Positions 23,265 through 32,041 of a DNA stretch of 32,183 nucleotides are shown here, piece after piece (the first letter of the stretch is position 1; every line of letters starts with the position of its first letter). The notes under the pieces are model-generated. The model did not search any database. It had not been told where the DNA came from and was given only the letters and a program-made list of their open reading frames with translations. Origin of the DNA: Candidatus Omnitrophota bacterium (GTDB lineage: Bacteria; Omnitrophota; Gorgyraeia; B26-G9); contig JACQZH010000062.1 in the NCBI GenBank assembly GCA_016213925.1, forward strand, positions 1 to 32,183. Direction: 5' to 3'. The position numbers were made by a program, and so were the translations under genes.

Positions 23265-23817
23265 CTTCTTCTTTTCCCTCTTTTACTGCTTCACCTGCTT
23301 CTTGTTTTCCCTCAAGGCTATTCCCTGTTTTCAGTTTTTCAATCTCTTCTTTTATTTCCAAATGTTTTTTAAGCGCTTTAAGCCCAGCAATTGTTGCCTT
23401 GGCCACATTAATAACATTATCTGAACGAAGCGATTTTGTTAAGATATCCTTAATCCCCGCCAGTTCGCATATTGCCCTAACGGAACTTCCCGCAATAACA
23501 CCCGTACCTTCGCAAGCAGGTTTAAGCATAACCCGAGCCGCGCTAAATTCTCCAATAACTTCATGCGGAATGGTTGTCCCCTTAAGAGGAACCTCCATCA
23601 TATTTTTCCTCGCAGTATTAGCTCCTTTGCGTATTGCATCAGCAACTTCATTAGCCCTGCCTAAACCGCAGCCGACCTTACTGCGGCCATCACCAGCAAT
23701 GACTAATGCCGTAAACGCCATTTTCTTTCCGCCTTTATGCGCTTTTGATACGCGGTTTATCGCAACTACTTTATCAATTATTTCTCCAGACTCATTTTCT
23801 TTTATTACCCGTTCCAA
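23248..23817 (-). CDS. rpsE: 30S ribosomal protein S5
   Basis: A 189-residue S5 with the double-stranded-RNA-like domain (VVAINRVSKAHKGGKKMAF, about 17-35) and the conserved VGCGLGRANEVADAIRKG and GTGVIAGSSVRAICELAG. The last 25-30 residues form a charged Glu/Lys/Ala tail. The end of the gene overlaps rplO. S5 acts at the decoding site of the 30S subunit. Confidence 0.97.
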   Translation of the reverse strand: MERVIKENESGEIIDKVVAINRVSKAHKGGKKMAFTALVIAGDGRSKVGCGLGRANEVADAIRKGANTARKNMMEVPLKGTTIPHEVIGEFSAARVMLKPACEGTGVIAGSSVRAICELAGIKDILTKSLRSDNVINVAKATIAGLKALKKHLEIKEEIEKLKTGNSLEGKQEAGEAVKEGKEEDAKAE

Positions 23818-23837
23818 TCTCTCACCTTATCCTTCTT

Positions 23838-24185
23838 CTAAAAAACTAATCCAGCTTTTCTTGCTGCTTCGGCAACAGCCTTAACGCAGCCGTGATAAAG
23901 ATATCCGCCGCGGTCAAAAACTATTTTTTCGATACCCTTCTCTTTTGCCTTTTTAGCAATCAGCTCTCCTACAAGAGCTGAAGCTTTTTTATTTCCGCTT
24001 TTAGCCTGCCCTTTTAAATCCTTCTGCAAACTAGAACAAGTCAATAAAGTCTTGTCATTTTCATCATCAATCAGCTGTGCGTATATATTATTTAAACTTC
24101 TATATATACTTAAACGCGGCCGCTCTTGCGTGCCCTTTACTTTTTTTCTTATACGCTGATGCCTTTTTTCCCTTGATATCTTCAT
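23838..24185 (-). CDS. rplR: 50S ribosomal protein L18
   Basis: A 115-residue L18, a 5S rRNA binder. Family segments are [54 protein letters not shown] and the C-terminal [20 protein letters not shown]. Length and order after rplF fit. The 74-base gap from rplF is A/T-rich. Confidence 0.96.
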   Translation of the reverse strand: MKISREKRHQRIRKKVKGTQERPRLSIYRSLNNIYAQLIDDENDKTLLTCSSLQKDLKGQAKSGNKKASALVGELIAKKAKEKGIEKIVFDRGGYLYHGCVKAVAEAARKAGLVF

Positions 24186-24259
24186 ATTCTAATCAACCTT
24201 AATTCCTGTTTTTAACTTTTGCACTCTTAATTTTAGCTTTTGGTTTTTAATTTTTAGTT

Positions 24260-24799
24260 TTACTTAGCTACTGCTTTCCCAGCTTTTTTCCGGACATACT
24301 CTCCAACATAACGAATACCTTTGCCCTTATACGGTTCAGGCGGCAGGAAAGCACGAATATTAGCCGCAACCTGTCCAACTTTCTGTTTATCAATTCCTTT
24401 AATCGTAATCTGCGTTTGTTTAGGAACCTCTATTATAATCCCTTCTGGAATCATAAATTCAACCGGATGAGTAAAACCCAACTGCAAAGTAAGTTTTTTT
24501 CCGGAAAGCTGCGCGCGATAGCCAACTCCGACCATCTCCAGCTGTTTGACAAACCCATCATTAACTCCTTTAACCATGTTCGCAATCATAGCCCTGGTCA
24601 TGCCATGTAACGCACGATCATTTTTAGTATTGCCTAAACGCGTCACTTTAAGTTTATCATCCTCCGCTACAACCTTAATACGCATATGCAGCGGAAACTG
24701 AAGCTTTCCTTTAAGCCCTTCAATACCTATGGAATCCTTCCCTATATTAACCTTAACATTTTTAGGGATAACTACTGGCCGTGTACCTATTCTAGACAT
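24260..24799 (-). CDS. rplF: 50S ribosomal protein L6
   Basis: A 179-residue L6 with two alpha/beta domains and the usual N-terminus MSRIGTRPVVIPKNVKV. The C-terminal signature DKQKVGQVAANIRAF, then PPEPYKGKGIRYVGE, is intact. L6 lies near the factor-binding site. It starts six bases after the rpsH stop. Confidence 0.97.
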   Translation of the reverse strand: MSRIGTRPVVIPKNVKVNIGKDSIGIEGLKGKLQFPLHMRIKVVAEDDKLKVTRLGNTKNDRALHGMTRAMIANMVKGVNDGFVKQLEMVGVGYRAQLSGKKLTLQLGFTHPVEFMIPEGIIIEVPKQTQITIKGIDKQKVGQVAANIRAFLPPEPYKGKGIRYVGEYVRKKAGKAVAK

Positions 24800-24805
24800 A
24801 ATTCC

Positions 24806-25204
24806 TCACCATACATAACAGAGCACTTCTCCGCCCAATTTATCTTTACGCGCTTCCTGATCACTCATCATCCCCTTGGAAGTCGAAAGCACGGCAACTC
24901 CTGTGCCGCCATAAACATACGGGATATGCTCTTTATCAACATATACGCGGCGTCCAGGCTTTGAAATTCGTTTCAAACCGGTAATTACGCCATCCTTATT
25001 TTTTGAATAACGCAGATATACACGCAAAATTCCCTGTTTACCATCTTCTATCCGGCGATAGTTTTCAATATATCCGCTTGTTTTTACAATTTTTAAAACT
25101 TCTTCTTTAATTTTTGAAGCAGGGCAATCAACTTTTTCTTTTCTGGCGCTCTGCGCGTTGCGAATAACAGTTAACATATCTGCAATAGGATCAGTAATAC
25201 TCAT
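24806..25204 (-). CDS. rpsH: 30S ribosomal protein S8
   Basis: A 132-residue S8 that binds the central domain of 16S rRNA and, in Escherichia coli, represses the spc operon. Family segments are the N-terminal DPIADMLTVIRNAQ, RRVYVDKEHIPYVYGGTG and the closing STSKGMMSDQEARKDKLGGE. It lies 100 bases after rpsZ; that gap contains one of the two double-hairpin modules and may bear on regulation. Confidence 0.97.
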   Translation of the reverse strand: MSITDPIADMLTVIRNAQSARKEKVDCPASKIKEEVLKIVKTSGYIENYRRIEDGKQGILRVYLRYSKNKDGVITGLKRISKPGRRVYVDKEHIPYVYGGTGVAVLSTSKGMMSDQEARKDKLGGEVLCYVW

Positions 25205-25244
25205 ATCATTCTCCCAACACTTTACTTTTAATTTTTAATTTTTT

Positions 25245-25285
25245 CCGCCATAATTCATGGCGGATTCGCCAGGCCTTGTGGCGAA
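25245..25285. repeat. Double-hairpin intergenic module, copy 1
   Basis: Two perfect 7-bp stems separated by one A: CCGCCAT/ATGGCGG (25245-25251, 25257-25263; loop AATTC), then TTCGCCA/TGGCGAA (25265-25271, 25279-25285; loop GGCCTTG). The same stems in the same order and spacing, but with different loops, occur at 26391-26431. It lies 20 bases past the rpsZ stop and is followed, on the minus strand, by an A-rich tract before rpsH. Confidence 0.8.
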
Positions 25286-25304
25286 AATTTTTAAATCCTT
25301 AAAG

Positions 25305-25490
25305 CTACCAGCTTGCTTTTCTTACTCCCGGGATTAGCCCCCGTGAAGCTAATTCACGAAAACAAATCCGGCAAAGTTCAAAACGTCTTAAAAAACCTCT
25401 TCTGCGCCCGCATACTTTGCAGCGCACGTAATGCCGTGTTCTAAATTTTTTAGGTTTAGCAGCTCTTAAAATTTGACTTGTTTTTGCCAT
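25305..25490 (-). CDS. rpsZ: 30S ribosomal protein S14, zinc-binding type
   Basis: A 61-residue short S14 with two CxxC pairs (CKVC and CRIC), the four-cysteine zinc form, as against the longer cysteine-free S14 of enteric bacteria. Conserved residues around [20 protein letters not shown] and the end GVRKASW fit. It starts eight bases after the rplE stop. Confidence 0.97.
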   Translation of the reverse strand: MAKTSQILRAAKPKKFRTRHYVRCKVCGRRRGFLRRFELCRICFRELASRGLIPGVRKASW

Positions 25491-25498
25491 ATTGCTCC

Positions 25499-26041
25499 TT
25501 AACTACGAAAAGGCATTCCAAAATGCCGCAGTAATTCTTTTGCCTGTTCTACATTATCTGCTTCAATTACAATTATAACATCCATACCCTGAACGCGCTT
25601 AATCTTATCTATATCAATCTCCGGAAAGATAGACTGCTCCGCAATTCCTAATGTATAGTTGCCATGCTGATCGAAAGAAGAACCCGATACTCCGCGAAAA
25701 TCTTTAATACGCGGCAGAGCCACATTTATTAAACGATCCAAAAACTCATACATATGCGCCTTGCGTAAAGTCACCTTGCATCCTATCGGCATCCCTTTTC
25801 TAATCTTAAAATTCGCAACTGCTTTTTTTGCCCGGGTAATAACTGGTTTCTGCCCGGTAATCGTTGCCAAGTCCTTCATCGCATCTTCTAAATGCTTAAT
25901 ATCCTCATTTGCTTTTCCGACGCCCATATTGATCACAATTTTTTCAATTTTCGGAGCTTGCATTCTGCTCTTGAAATTAAACTGCTTCATCATTTCCTGG
26001 ACAATCGTATTCCTGTATCTTTCCTGTAATCTAGTTATCAT
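25499..26041 (-). CDS. rplE: 50S ribosomal protein L5
   Basis: A 180-residue L5, a 5S rRNA binder that forms bridge B1b. The start at 26041 ([10 protein letters not shown]) gives the normal length and lies two bases after the rplX stop; a longer frame to 26062 overlaps rplX and adds nonconserved residues. Family features are [33 protein letters not shown], in two parts, and GVTLGIAEQ-like [17 protein letters not shown]. Confidence 0.95.
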   Translation of the reverse strand: MITRLQERYRNTIVQEMMKQFNFKSRMQAPKIEKIVINMGVGKANEDIKHLEDAMKDLATITGQKPVITRAKKAVANFKIRKGMPIGCKVTLRKAHMYEFLDRLINVALPRIKDFRGVSGSSFDQHGNYTLGIAEQSIFPEIDIDKIKRVQGMDVIIVIEADNVEQAKELLRHFGMPFRS

Positions 26042-26043
26042 CG

Positions 26044-26352
26044 TTACACCATTTCCTGACAATTTTTACAAATTCTAACTTTCGACCCATCAGTCAACAA
26101 TTTAGCGCCTAACTTTGCCGGCTTTGAACAACGCGAACAATAAAACATTAAATTAGAAATATGCATTGAACTTTCTTTCTGTAAAATTCCGCCTGGCTGC
26201 CCCTGACGCGTTTGCCGGCTGTGACGTTTTACAAAATTAACTCCCTGCACTAAAACCCTGTTTTTATCCTTATTAAACTGCAAAACCTTACCGGTTTTGC
26301 CTTTTTCTTTCCCGCTAATCACATAAACTGTATCGCCTTTTTTAACTCTCAT
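26044..26352 (-). CDS. rplX: 50S ribosomal protein L24
   Basis: A 102-residue L24 with the KOW motif [20 protein letters not shown]. The start at 26352 agrees with homologues; a longer frame to 26418 runs into the double-hairpin module. The segment [14 protein letters not shown] is conserved. A C-terminal cluster of four cysteines (CSRC and CKNC, within the last 30 residues) could form a zinc ribbon, as in other bacterial L24 proteins. Confidence 0.95.
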   Translation of the reverse strand: MRVKKGDTVYVISGKEKGKTGKVLQFNKDKNRVLVQGVNFVKRHSRQTRQGQPGGILQKESSMHISNLMFYCSRCSKPAKLGAKLLTDGSKVRICKNCQEMV

Positions 26353-26390
26353 ATTATTCCCGATTTTCAGCCTTTTATTTTTAATTTTTT

Positions 26391-26431
26391 CCGCCATACT
26401 GCATGGCGGATTCGCCAAGCTTTATGGCGAA
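26391..26431. repeat. Double-hairpin intergenic module, copy 2
   Basis: Identical stems to the copy at 25245-25285: CCGCCAT/ATGGCGG (26391-26397, 26403-26409; loop ACTGC) and TTCGCCA/TGGCGAA (26411-26417, 26425-26431; loop AGCTTTA), again one A apart. It lies 10 bases past the rplN stop and about 40 before the rplX start. Both copies are flanked by the same TTTTAATTTTT-type tract. Confidence 0.8.
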
Positions 26432-26440
26432 AGTTTTAAA

Positions 26441-26809
26441 TTATATTACTTCCGGAGCTAAAGAAGCAATCTTAGTAAAGTTTTTATCCCTTATTTCCCT
26501 AGCGATAGGCCCAAAGATTCTGGTGCCCCGGGGATTCTTCTGGGCATCAATAATTACTACAGCATTATGGTCAAATCTCAAATAACTTCCATCTCTTCTG
26601 CGAATCGGCGAACTCGTGCGTACGACAACTGCCTTAACCACTTCCCCTTTTTTAACCGCAGCAGAAGGCAAAGACTCCTTCACATTACAAGTAATAATGT
26701 CGCCAATAATCGCATGCTTTTTCCCTGAACATTCTAGAACTCCGATGCAACTTACCTTTTTTGCCCCGGAATTATCAGCAACATCTAATATCGATCTCAT
26801 CTGTATCAT
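26441..26809 (-). CDS. rplN: 50S ribosomal protein L14
   Basis: A 122-residue L14, the usual length. It begins [19 protein letters not shown], as in homologues. It keeps the signature [20 protein letters not shown], in two parts, and the closing [21 protein letters not shown]14 lies at the subunit interface and binds the silencing factor RsfS. It follows rpsQ by seven bases. Confidence 0.97.
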   Translation of the reverse strand: MIQMRSILDVADNSGAKKVSCIGVLECSGKKHAIIGDIITCNVKESLPSAAVKKGEVVKAVVVRTSSPIRRRDGSYLRFDHNAVVIIDAQKNPRGTRIFGPIAREIRDKNFTKIASLAPEVI

Positions 26810-26816
26810 TGCCAGT

Positions 26817-27080
26817 TTACTCCTTATGCGCCTTGATAATTTCTATTATTCTCCAACGTTTATCGCTTGAAAGCGGACGGGTTTCCATTATTCTCACTTT
26901 ATCGCCCAGCTTTGCTTCATTTTTTTCATCATGTGCTTTTATGTTCACAAATTTTCTTATCCTTTTCTTATATAAAGGATGCTGCGCTAAACGTTCAATA
27001 CGAATCACACGGGTTTTGTTCATTTTATCGCTAACAATTATACCAACTCTTTGTTTTTTTACCCCTTCTATTCTGCCCAT
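26817..27080 (-). CDS. rpsQ: 30S ribosomal protein S17
   Basis: An 87-residue S17 with an OB fold. The N-terminus [20 protein letters not shown] and [21 protein letters not shown], in two stretches, fit the family, as does the motif [20 protein letters not shown]. It lies seven bases after rpmC. Confidence 0.96.
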   Translation of the reverse strand: MGRIEGVKKQRVGIIVSDKMNKTRVIRIERLAQHPLYKKRIRKFVNIKAHDEKNEAKLGDKVRIMETRPLSSDKRWRIIEIIKAHKE

Positions 27081-27087
27081 GAATCAT

Positions 27088-27315
27088 TCACCTTCCAGTT
27101 TTGCTTTCTGATGTCTCATCAGTTAATTGTATCCTGCGCAAAAATGTATTTATACGCGCAATATCACGCCTAAGCAGCTTTATACGATGCGGCTTATCCA
27201 ACTGTGATATTTTTGCCTGAAATTTAAGATTAAATAACTCCTCTTCAAACTGTCTTAATTTATCTTCAAGCTCAGGCTTAGTATAATCTTTAAATTCCTT
27301 TGATGTCTGCGCCAT
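27088..27315 (-). CDS. rpmC: 50S ribosomal protein L29
   Basis: A 75-residue helical hairpin protein at the peptide exit tunnel. Family residues are YTKPELEDKLRQFEEELFNL, then KFQAKISQLDKPHRIKLLRR and RDIARINTFLRR. Length is in the normal range of 60-75. It precedes rpsQ in the standard order. Confidence 0.95.
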   Translation of the reverse strand: MAQTSKEFKDYTKPELEDKLRQFEEELFNLKFQAKISQLDKPHRIKLLRRDIARINTFLRRIQLTDETSESKTGR

Positions 27316-27331
27316 AATTTACCCTCGTTTT

Positions 27332-27748
27332 TTATATATGAACTCTGCTAACAAATTTTGTTTTAATCGGCAGCTTTGAAGCTGCAAGCCTCATCGCTGA
27401 TTTCGCCATATCTTCCGGAATCCCTTCAATTTCAAAAATAATCCGCCCGGGCTTAACAACCGCAACCCAATATTCCGGCATTCCCTTGCCTTTCCCCATT
27501 CTGGTTTCGGCAGGTTTTTTAGTAATAGGTTTATCCGGAAAAATCCTAATCCAGATCTTTCCTCCGCGACGAACAGACCTCGTCAAGGCAACACGCGCTG
27601 CTTCTAACTGCGTATTTTTAATCCAAGCTTCTTCTAAAGCCTGGAGCCCGTATTCTCCAAAATTTACTTTTGAACCAGTTGTAGCCTGCCCTTTTCTGCG
27701 TCCGCGCTGGCTCTTCCTAAATTTAACCCTCTTTGGCATTAAAACCAT
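27332..27748 (-). CDS. rplP: 50S ribosomal protein L16
   Basis: A 138-residue L16 near the peptidyl transferase centre. Family features are [37 protein letters not shown], and the [19 protein letters not shown] segment. The first ATG (27748) is chosen because AGGAG in the end of rpsC is 11 bases upstream; the ATG four codons later is the alternative. Confidence 0.96.
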   Translation of the reverse strand: MVLMPKRVKFRKSQRGRRKGQATTGSKVNFGEYGLQALEEAWIKNTQLEAARVALTRSVRRGGKIWIRIFPDKPITKKPAETRMGKGKGMPEYWVAVVKPGRIIFEIEGIPEDMAKSAMRLAASKLPIKTKFVSRVHI

Positions 27749-27754
27749 TATTTA

Positions 27755-28429
27755 CTAATCTCCTTCACTAATCACAGGTTCATCAACTTTTAGCCCCTTG
27801 CCAAGAATAATATCACCTTTATATACCCAGCATTTTATTCCAATAACTCCATAGGTTGTCAATGCTTCGGCAAATCCATAATCTATATCGGCACGTAAAG
27901 TATGTAAAGGAATTTTTCCGGCTTTATATTTTTCTGAACGGGCAATTTCCGCTCCGCCTAAGCGGCCTGAACAAAGAATCTTTATCCCGCCGGCACCGCT
28001 AGTTAAAGCCTGTGACACAGCTTTTTTCATCGCCCTTCTAAAAGCAACTCTTTTTTCAAGTTGAAAAGCAACGCTTTCAGCAATTAATTGCGCATCAATG
28101 GACGGATTTTGTACTTCTTTTATATCAATATACACTTCCTTGCTTGTTATTGACTGCAATTCATCACGCAGCCTGTCAATATCCGCTCCGCGTCTTCCGA
28201 TAATGACTCCAGGGCGGCCTGAATGGATAACCACTCGCAGGCGGTTTGTCGCTCTTTCAATTTCTATCCTAGCAACACTGGCAGAAGCGAATTCCTTTTT
28301 TATGAATTTCCTTATCTTTATATCTTCTAAAAGACACGCTGGGAAATCTTTTTTCTTAACAAACCAGCGAGAACCCCAATCTTTGATATATCCCAATCTA
28401 AAACTCAAAGGATGCACTTTTTGTCCCAC
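27755..28429 (-). CDS. rpsC: 30S ribosomal protein S3
   Basis: A 224-residue S3, at the mRNA entry tunnel. It begins with GTG ([18 protein letters not shown]), supported by AGGAGG four bases upstream. The KH domain [21 protein letters not shown], in two parts, and the C-terminal [20 protein letters not shown] are intact. It starts nine bases after rplV. Confidence 0.97.
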   Translation of the reverse strand: MGQKVHPLSFRLGYIKDWGSRWFVKKKDFPACLLEDIKIRKFIKKEFASASVARIEIERATNRLRVVIHSGRPGVIIGRRGADIDRLRDELQSITSKEVYIDIKEVQNPSIDAQLIAESVAFQLEKRVAFRRAMKKAVSQALTSGAGGIKILCSGRLGGAEIARSEKYKAGKIPLHTLRADIDYGFAEALTTYGVIGIKCWVYKGDIILGKGLKVDEPVISEGD

Positions 28430-28438
28430 ATTTCCTCC

Positions 28439-28855
28439 TCATTTACCGCTTTTTTTAATCTTGGTAATTTTTTCTTTTTTAATTTCTTTGGTTTTTTTTG
28501 AAGCCCCAACAATTTTAGGCGCCACAAATTTCTTATCCAGTTCCAGACTTATATGGCATGTTCTTTTTAAAATTCTGGAACCACGGCCAAAAGCATTTGC
28601 TCTGAAACGCTTCCAAGTCGCCCCTTCATCAGCCCAAATTTTGGAAATAAATAATCCTTCTTCTTCCACACCCTTATTTTTTGCATTTGAAATGGCAGAA
28701 CGTAATAACTTATTAACAACTAAAGAAGCTCTTTTAGAAGTATTTTCTAAAATCGCTAACGCCTTTTGAGCTGACTGGCCACGAATAAGATCAATAACCA
28801 ATCTAGCTTTTCTCGGCGATATCCTAACATGTTTTACTTTTGCGTTTGCTATCAT
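28439..28855 (-). CDS. rplV: 50S ribosomal protein L22
   Basis: A 138-residue L22 that lines the exit tunnel. The start at 28855 (MIANAKVKHVRISPRKAR) has GAGG seven bases upstream; a TTG four codons earlier is less likely. The core ends near 110 after the loop ADEGATWKRFRANAFGRG and the strand RTCHISLELDKK. The last 25-28 residues are a Lys-rich tail beyond the usual length. Confidence 0.95.
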   Translation of the reverse strand: MIANAKVKHVRISPRKARLVIDLIRGQSAQKALAILENTSKRASLVVNKLLRSAISNAKNKGVEEEGLFISKIWADEGATWKRFRANAFGRGSRILKRTCHISLELDKKFVAPKIVGASKKTKEIKKEKITKIKKSGK

Positions 28856-28867
28856 TTTAAACCTCAA

Positions 28868-29155
28868 TTATGTCTTCTGATCTGCTTGCTTAGTTTTAAT
28901 TCCACTGTGCTTGCGGAACAATCTTGTCGCAGCAAATTCACCCAGTTTATGACCAACCATGTTTTCTGTAACAAATACAGGAATAAACGACTTCCCATTA
29001 TGCACTGCAAAAGTGAACCCGACAAAATCAGGCATAATTGTCGACCGCCTTGACCATGTCTTTATCGGTTTACGATCGTTACTTTTTGCCATCTTCTCTA
29101 CTTTTTTCTCAAGTTTCGGATCTATATATGGACCTTTTTTCACTGAACGCGACAT
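28868..29155 (-). CDS. rpsS: 30S ribosomal protein S19
   Basis: A 95-residue S19 in the 30S head. Family segments are [39 protein letters not shown] and [20 protein letters not shown]. Length is standard. It lies between rplB and rplV as expected. Confidence 0.97.
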   Translation of the reverse strand: MSRSVKKGPYIDPKLEKKVEKMAKSNDRKPIKTWSRRSTIMPDFVGFTFAVHNGKSFIPVFVTENMVGHKLGEFAATRLFRKHSGIKTKQADQKT

Positions 29156-29181
29156 AAATTAAACTCCTATATTCCTATTAA

Positions 29182-30015
29182 TTATTTTTTAGGACGATGT
29201 TTTATAATCATTTTATCGGATACTTTTTTGCCTTTTCTTGTTTTATATCCTTTAGTCGGCATTCCCCAAGGAGAAACCGGATGCGGATTCCCCTGTCCAG
29301 CTTTACCTTCTCCTCCACCATGAGGATGGTCAATCGGATTCATAACTACTCCTCTAACTGTCGGCCTGATTCCTAGCCAACGGGTACGGCCTGCCTTTCC
29401 TATCATTATCGCTTCATGATCGGTATTCCCAACCTGGCCTATAACCGCATAACAGTTAACAGGTACTAATCTCATTTCTCCTGAAGGCAGTTTTACATGC
29501 GCTCGCGCGCCCTCTTTTGCCATAATCTGTGCGGATGCACCCGCACTTCTAGCTAATATAGCTCCGTGACCAGGGATAAGTTCAATATTATGTATAAAAG
29601 TACCTAAAGGAATATTGCGGATCGGCAAAGCATTACCCGGCCTTATTTCAACATTTTCTCCGGAAAAAATCTCATCATTAACCTTCAAATCCAACGGAGC
29701 AATAATATACCGTTTTTCAGCATCCTCATACTGCACCAATGCTATACGGCTTGAGCGATTAGGGTCATACTCTATAGAAAGCACTTTTGCCGCCATATCA
29801 TGCTTATCTCGTTTAAAATCAATAATACGGTACCGGCGCTTATGTCCGCCTCCGCGATGACGGCAAGTAATACGACCATTAGAATTCCTTCCTCCAGACT
29901 TTCTCAAAGCAACAGTCAAAGATTTTTCCGGTTCGCTTTTTGTAATCTCCGTAAAATCAGCTCCTGTGCGCCAGCGAAGTGATGGAGTTGTTGGCTTATA
30001 CCTCTTTATTCCCAC
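29182..30015 (-). CDS. rplB: 50S ribosomal protein L2
   Basis: A 277-residue L2, needed for subunit joining and peptidyl transfer. The start is the GTG at 30015 ([14 protein letters not shown]), set by AAGGAG seven bases upstream. The frame also extends to a TTG at 30051, which adds 12 residues not seen in homologues. Conserved parts are [34 protein letters not shown] and the C-terminal [20 protein letters not shown] with the catalytically important His. Confidence 0.97.
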   Translation of the reverse strand: MGIKRYKPTTPSLRWRTGADFTEITKSEPEKSLTVALRKSGGRNSNGRITCRHRGGGHKRRYRIIDFKRDKHDMAAKVLSIEYDPNRSSRIALVQYEDAEKRYIIAPLDLKVNDEIFSGENVEIRPGNALPIRNIPLGTFIHNIELIPGHGAILARSAGASAQIMAKEGARAHVKLPSGEMRLVPVNCYAVIGQVGNTDHEAIMIGKAGRTRWLGIRPTVRGVVMNPIDHPHGGGEGKAGQGNPHPVSPWGMPTKGYKTRKGKKVSDKMIIKHRPKK

Positions 30016-30092
30016 TTTTAGTCTCCTTAATGACCCCCATACTTGGGGCAAGTTAATCTCAAGCCTTTTTTTAAGGCGAGCGATCTTTTTTA
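30016..30092 (-). promoter_or_regulatory. Two hairpins in the rplW-rplB gap
   Basis: CCCCA/TGGGG (30035-30039 and 30044-30048, loop of four) sits just upstream of the rplB ribosome site. GCCTT/AAGGC (30063-30067 and 30073-30077, loop of five) lies farther upstream, with flanking CTC/GAG that can extend it. Together they fill the 77-base gap, longer than most gaps in this cluster. A role in setting rplB translation is possible but unproven. Confidence 0.4.
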
Positions 30093-30371
30093 CTAAGTAA
30101 TATTAATTTTCTGGCCTTTTTGTAAAGTCACCAATGCCTTCTTCCAATCTGGAGTCTTGCCAGCCTTATAACGAACCCTTCTCATTTTTCCCGGCATTAC
30201 AGTTGTATTTACCGAATGCACCTTTACTCTATATATATATTCAATAGCTTCTTTTATTTGCACTTTATTCGCTTTTTTATTTACACAAAATATATATTTA
30301 TTCTGAGGCTCAAGCTTAGTGCCTTTTTCTGTGCGCAATATATGCTTGATAATTTGAAATGGTTTCTGCAC
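30093..30371 (-). CDS. rplW: 50S ribosomal protein L23
   Basis: A 92-residue L23 at the tunnel exit, a docking site for trigger factor and SRP. It begins with GTG ([17 protein letters not shown]), with GGAG 11 bases upstream. Family segments are [20 protein letters not shown] and [20 protein letters not shown]. Length is typical. Confidence 0.95.
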   Translation of the reverse strand: MQKPFQIIKHILRTEKGTKLEPQNKYIFCVNKKANKVQIKEAIEYIYRVKVHSVNTTVMPGKMRRVRYKAGKTPDWKKALVTLQKGQKINIT

Positions 30372-30377
30372 TTGTTA

Positions 30378-31010
30378 TTATTCTCCTTCTTTTAAACGAG
30401 CAGTAAGCTCTTCCAAAGCCTTTTTAGTAATTACCAGATTATTATGCGAAAGCACAATTAAAGCATTAAGAGTTTCCCATCGTACAACTTCAACGGATTT
30501 AATATTTCTTGAAGAACGCAACACCTCAGTTTGAGGATTATCACAAACAACTAATGTTTTTTGTGTCATATTTAATTGTTTCATAATCTTGGCAAATTCT
30601 TTTGTTTTGTCTGATTCAACCTTCAACTCATCTAAAACAGTAACCACATTATCTTTTAAACGGGAATTCAAGCTCGAAATTAAAGCGCCTTTTTTCATTT
30701 TCTTCGGCAATTGATAAGAGTAATCGCGCGGATGCGGTCCAAAAACAATACCGCCTTTTCTCCATAAAGGACTGCGGCTTGAGCCGTGCCTAGCGCGGCC
30801 TGTGCCTTTTTGACGCCACGGCTTAGAATTTCCTCCGCTGACATTTGCTCTGGTTTTTGTCGAAGAAGTGCCTTGCCTCTTATTCGCCTGATACATCAAG
30901 ACTGCCTGGTGCAGCAAAGCAACATTTACTTTACCGTCAAATATCTTTTCATCAAGATCAATTTTTCCGACTTCTTTACCGGAAATATCGCAAATTTTAA
31001 GTGTATACAT
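30378..31010 (-). CDS. rplD: 50S ribosomal protein L4
   Basis: A 210-residue L4; in Escherichia coli it autoregulates the S10 operon. The long loop with RQKGTGRARHGSSRSPLWRK and GGIVFGPHPRDYSYQLPKK, as well as the C-terminal helix NLVITKKALEELTARL, are present. It starts one base after the rplC stop (TAAATG), so the two are coupled. Length is typical. Confidence 0.96.
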   Translation of the reverse strand: MYTLKICDISGKEVGKIDLDEKIFDGKVNVALLHQAVLMYQANKRQGTSSTKTRANVSGGNSKPWRQKGTGRARHGSSRSPLWRKGGIVFGPHPRDYSYQLPKKMKKGALISSLNSRLKDNVVTVLDELKVESDKTKEFAKIMKQLNMTQKTLVVCDNPQTEVLRSSRNIKSVEVVRWETLNALIVLSHNNLVITKKALEELTARLKEGE

Positions 31011-31011
31011 T

Positions 31012-31638
31012 TTACTTCTTCTTCGCCTTTCTAATTATCAATAAAGTTCCTTTATGCCCAGGAACTGCGCCTTTAACTAATAAAGTATTATTTTCCTTAT
31101 CAACTTTTATAACCTCTAGATTCTGCACTGTAACTTTACTATTTCCCATATGTCCAGGCATAGGATGTCCTTTGACAATCCTTCCCGGCGAAGTATTAGC
31201 TCCCGCTGAACCTATGCGCCGATGCGACATTGAACCATGGCTTTCCGGCCCGCCGCTCCAGCCCCAACGCTTCATTCCGCCCTGAAAACCTTTACCGATA
31301 GACATCCCCGTAACATCAACGAAATCGCCTTCTTTAAAGATGTCCACAGCAACAGTCTGGCCAATCTCAATCTTTTCATTTTGAGAGATTCTTATCTCTT
31401 TAGTATATTGTTTCGGCGAAATATTATTTTTCTTAAAATGTCCAGCCTGCGGCTTATTTGTCCTCTTGGGCCTCTTGTCCTGATAACCCAACTGAACAGC
31501 ACAGTAACCGTCATTATCCTTGCTTTTCACCTGGACAACTACGCACGGGCCAGCATTAATCACTGTAATCGGGATACATATGCCGTCATCTTTAAACACT
31601 TGCGTCATTCTTGTCTTTTTTCCTAAAATTCCTAACAT
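31012..31638 (-). CDS. rplC: 50S ribosomal protein L3
   Basis: A 208-residue L3 near the peptidyl transferase centre. The start at 31638 ([15 protein letters not shown]) has AAGGA six bases upstream; a TTG two codons earlier is the alternative. Family features are [20 protein letters not shown] and the [20 protein letters not shown] loop with HPMPGHMG. It lies in standard order after rpsJ. Confidence 0.96.
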   Translation of the reverse strand: MLGILGKKTRMTQVFKDDGICIPITVINAGPCVVVQVKSKDNDGYCAVQLGYQDKRPKRTNKPQAGHFKKNNISPKQYTKEIRISQNEKIEIGQTVAVDIFKEGDFVDVTGMSIGKGFQGGMKRWGWSGGPESHGSMSHRRIGSAGANTSPGRIVKGHPMPGHMGNSKVTVQNLEVIKVDKENNTLLVKGAVPGHKGTLLIIRKAKKK

Positions 31639-31724
31639 TGTCAATCCTTATTGGTTCCTGCTTTATTTTTAATTTTCAGTTTTATTTTTTTACTTTTTTT
31701 AGCTTTTATCTTTCAGTTTTTAAT

Positions 31725-32027
31725 TCATTTTATCTCTACATCTACTCCAGCAGGTAAGTCCAGCCTCTTAAGAGCATCTATTGTTTTTGCTGTCGGCTCA
31801 ATAATATCAAGTAACCGTTTATGTATTCTAAGCTGAAATTGTTCTCTAGATTTTTTATCAATAACCGGTGAACGCAATACTGTATAAACTGATCTCTTTG
31901 TCGGCAACGGTATGGGCCCTGAAATTTTAGCTCCTGTTTTTTTTGCCGTGTTCACTATTTCTTCCGCTGATTGATCCAGTACGCGGTGATCATATGCTTT
32001 TAATTTTATTCTGATTTTTTGAGCCAT
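31725..32027 (-). CDS. rpsJ: 30S ribosomal protein S10
   Basis: A 100-residue S10 that also acts as NusE in antitermination. The segments [20 protein letters not shown], then [20 protein letters not shown] and the closing [18 protein letters not shown] fit well. It follows tuf by 14 bases, so the str end and the S10 cluster probably form one transcription unit. The 86-base gap to rplC is T-rich on the plus strand. Confidence 0.97.
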   Translation of the reverse strand: MAQKIRIKLKAYDHRVLDQSAEEIVNTAKKTGAKISGPIPLPTKRSVYTVLRSPVIDKKSREQFQLRIHKRLLDIIEPTAKTIDALKRLDLPAGVDVEIK

Positions 32028-32041
32028 TTTTTTACACCTTC

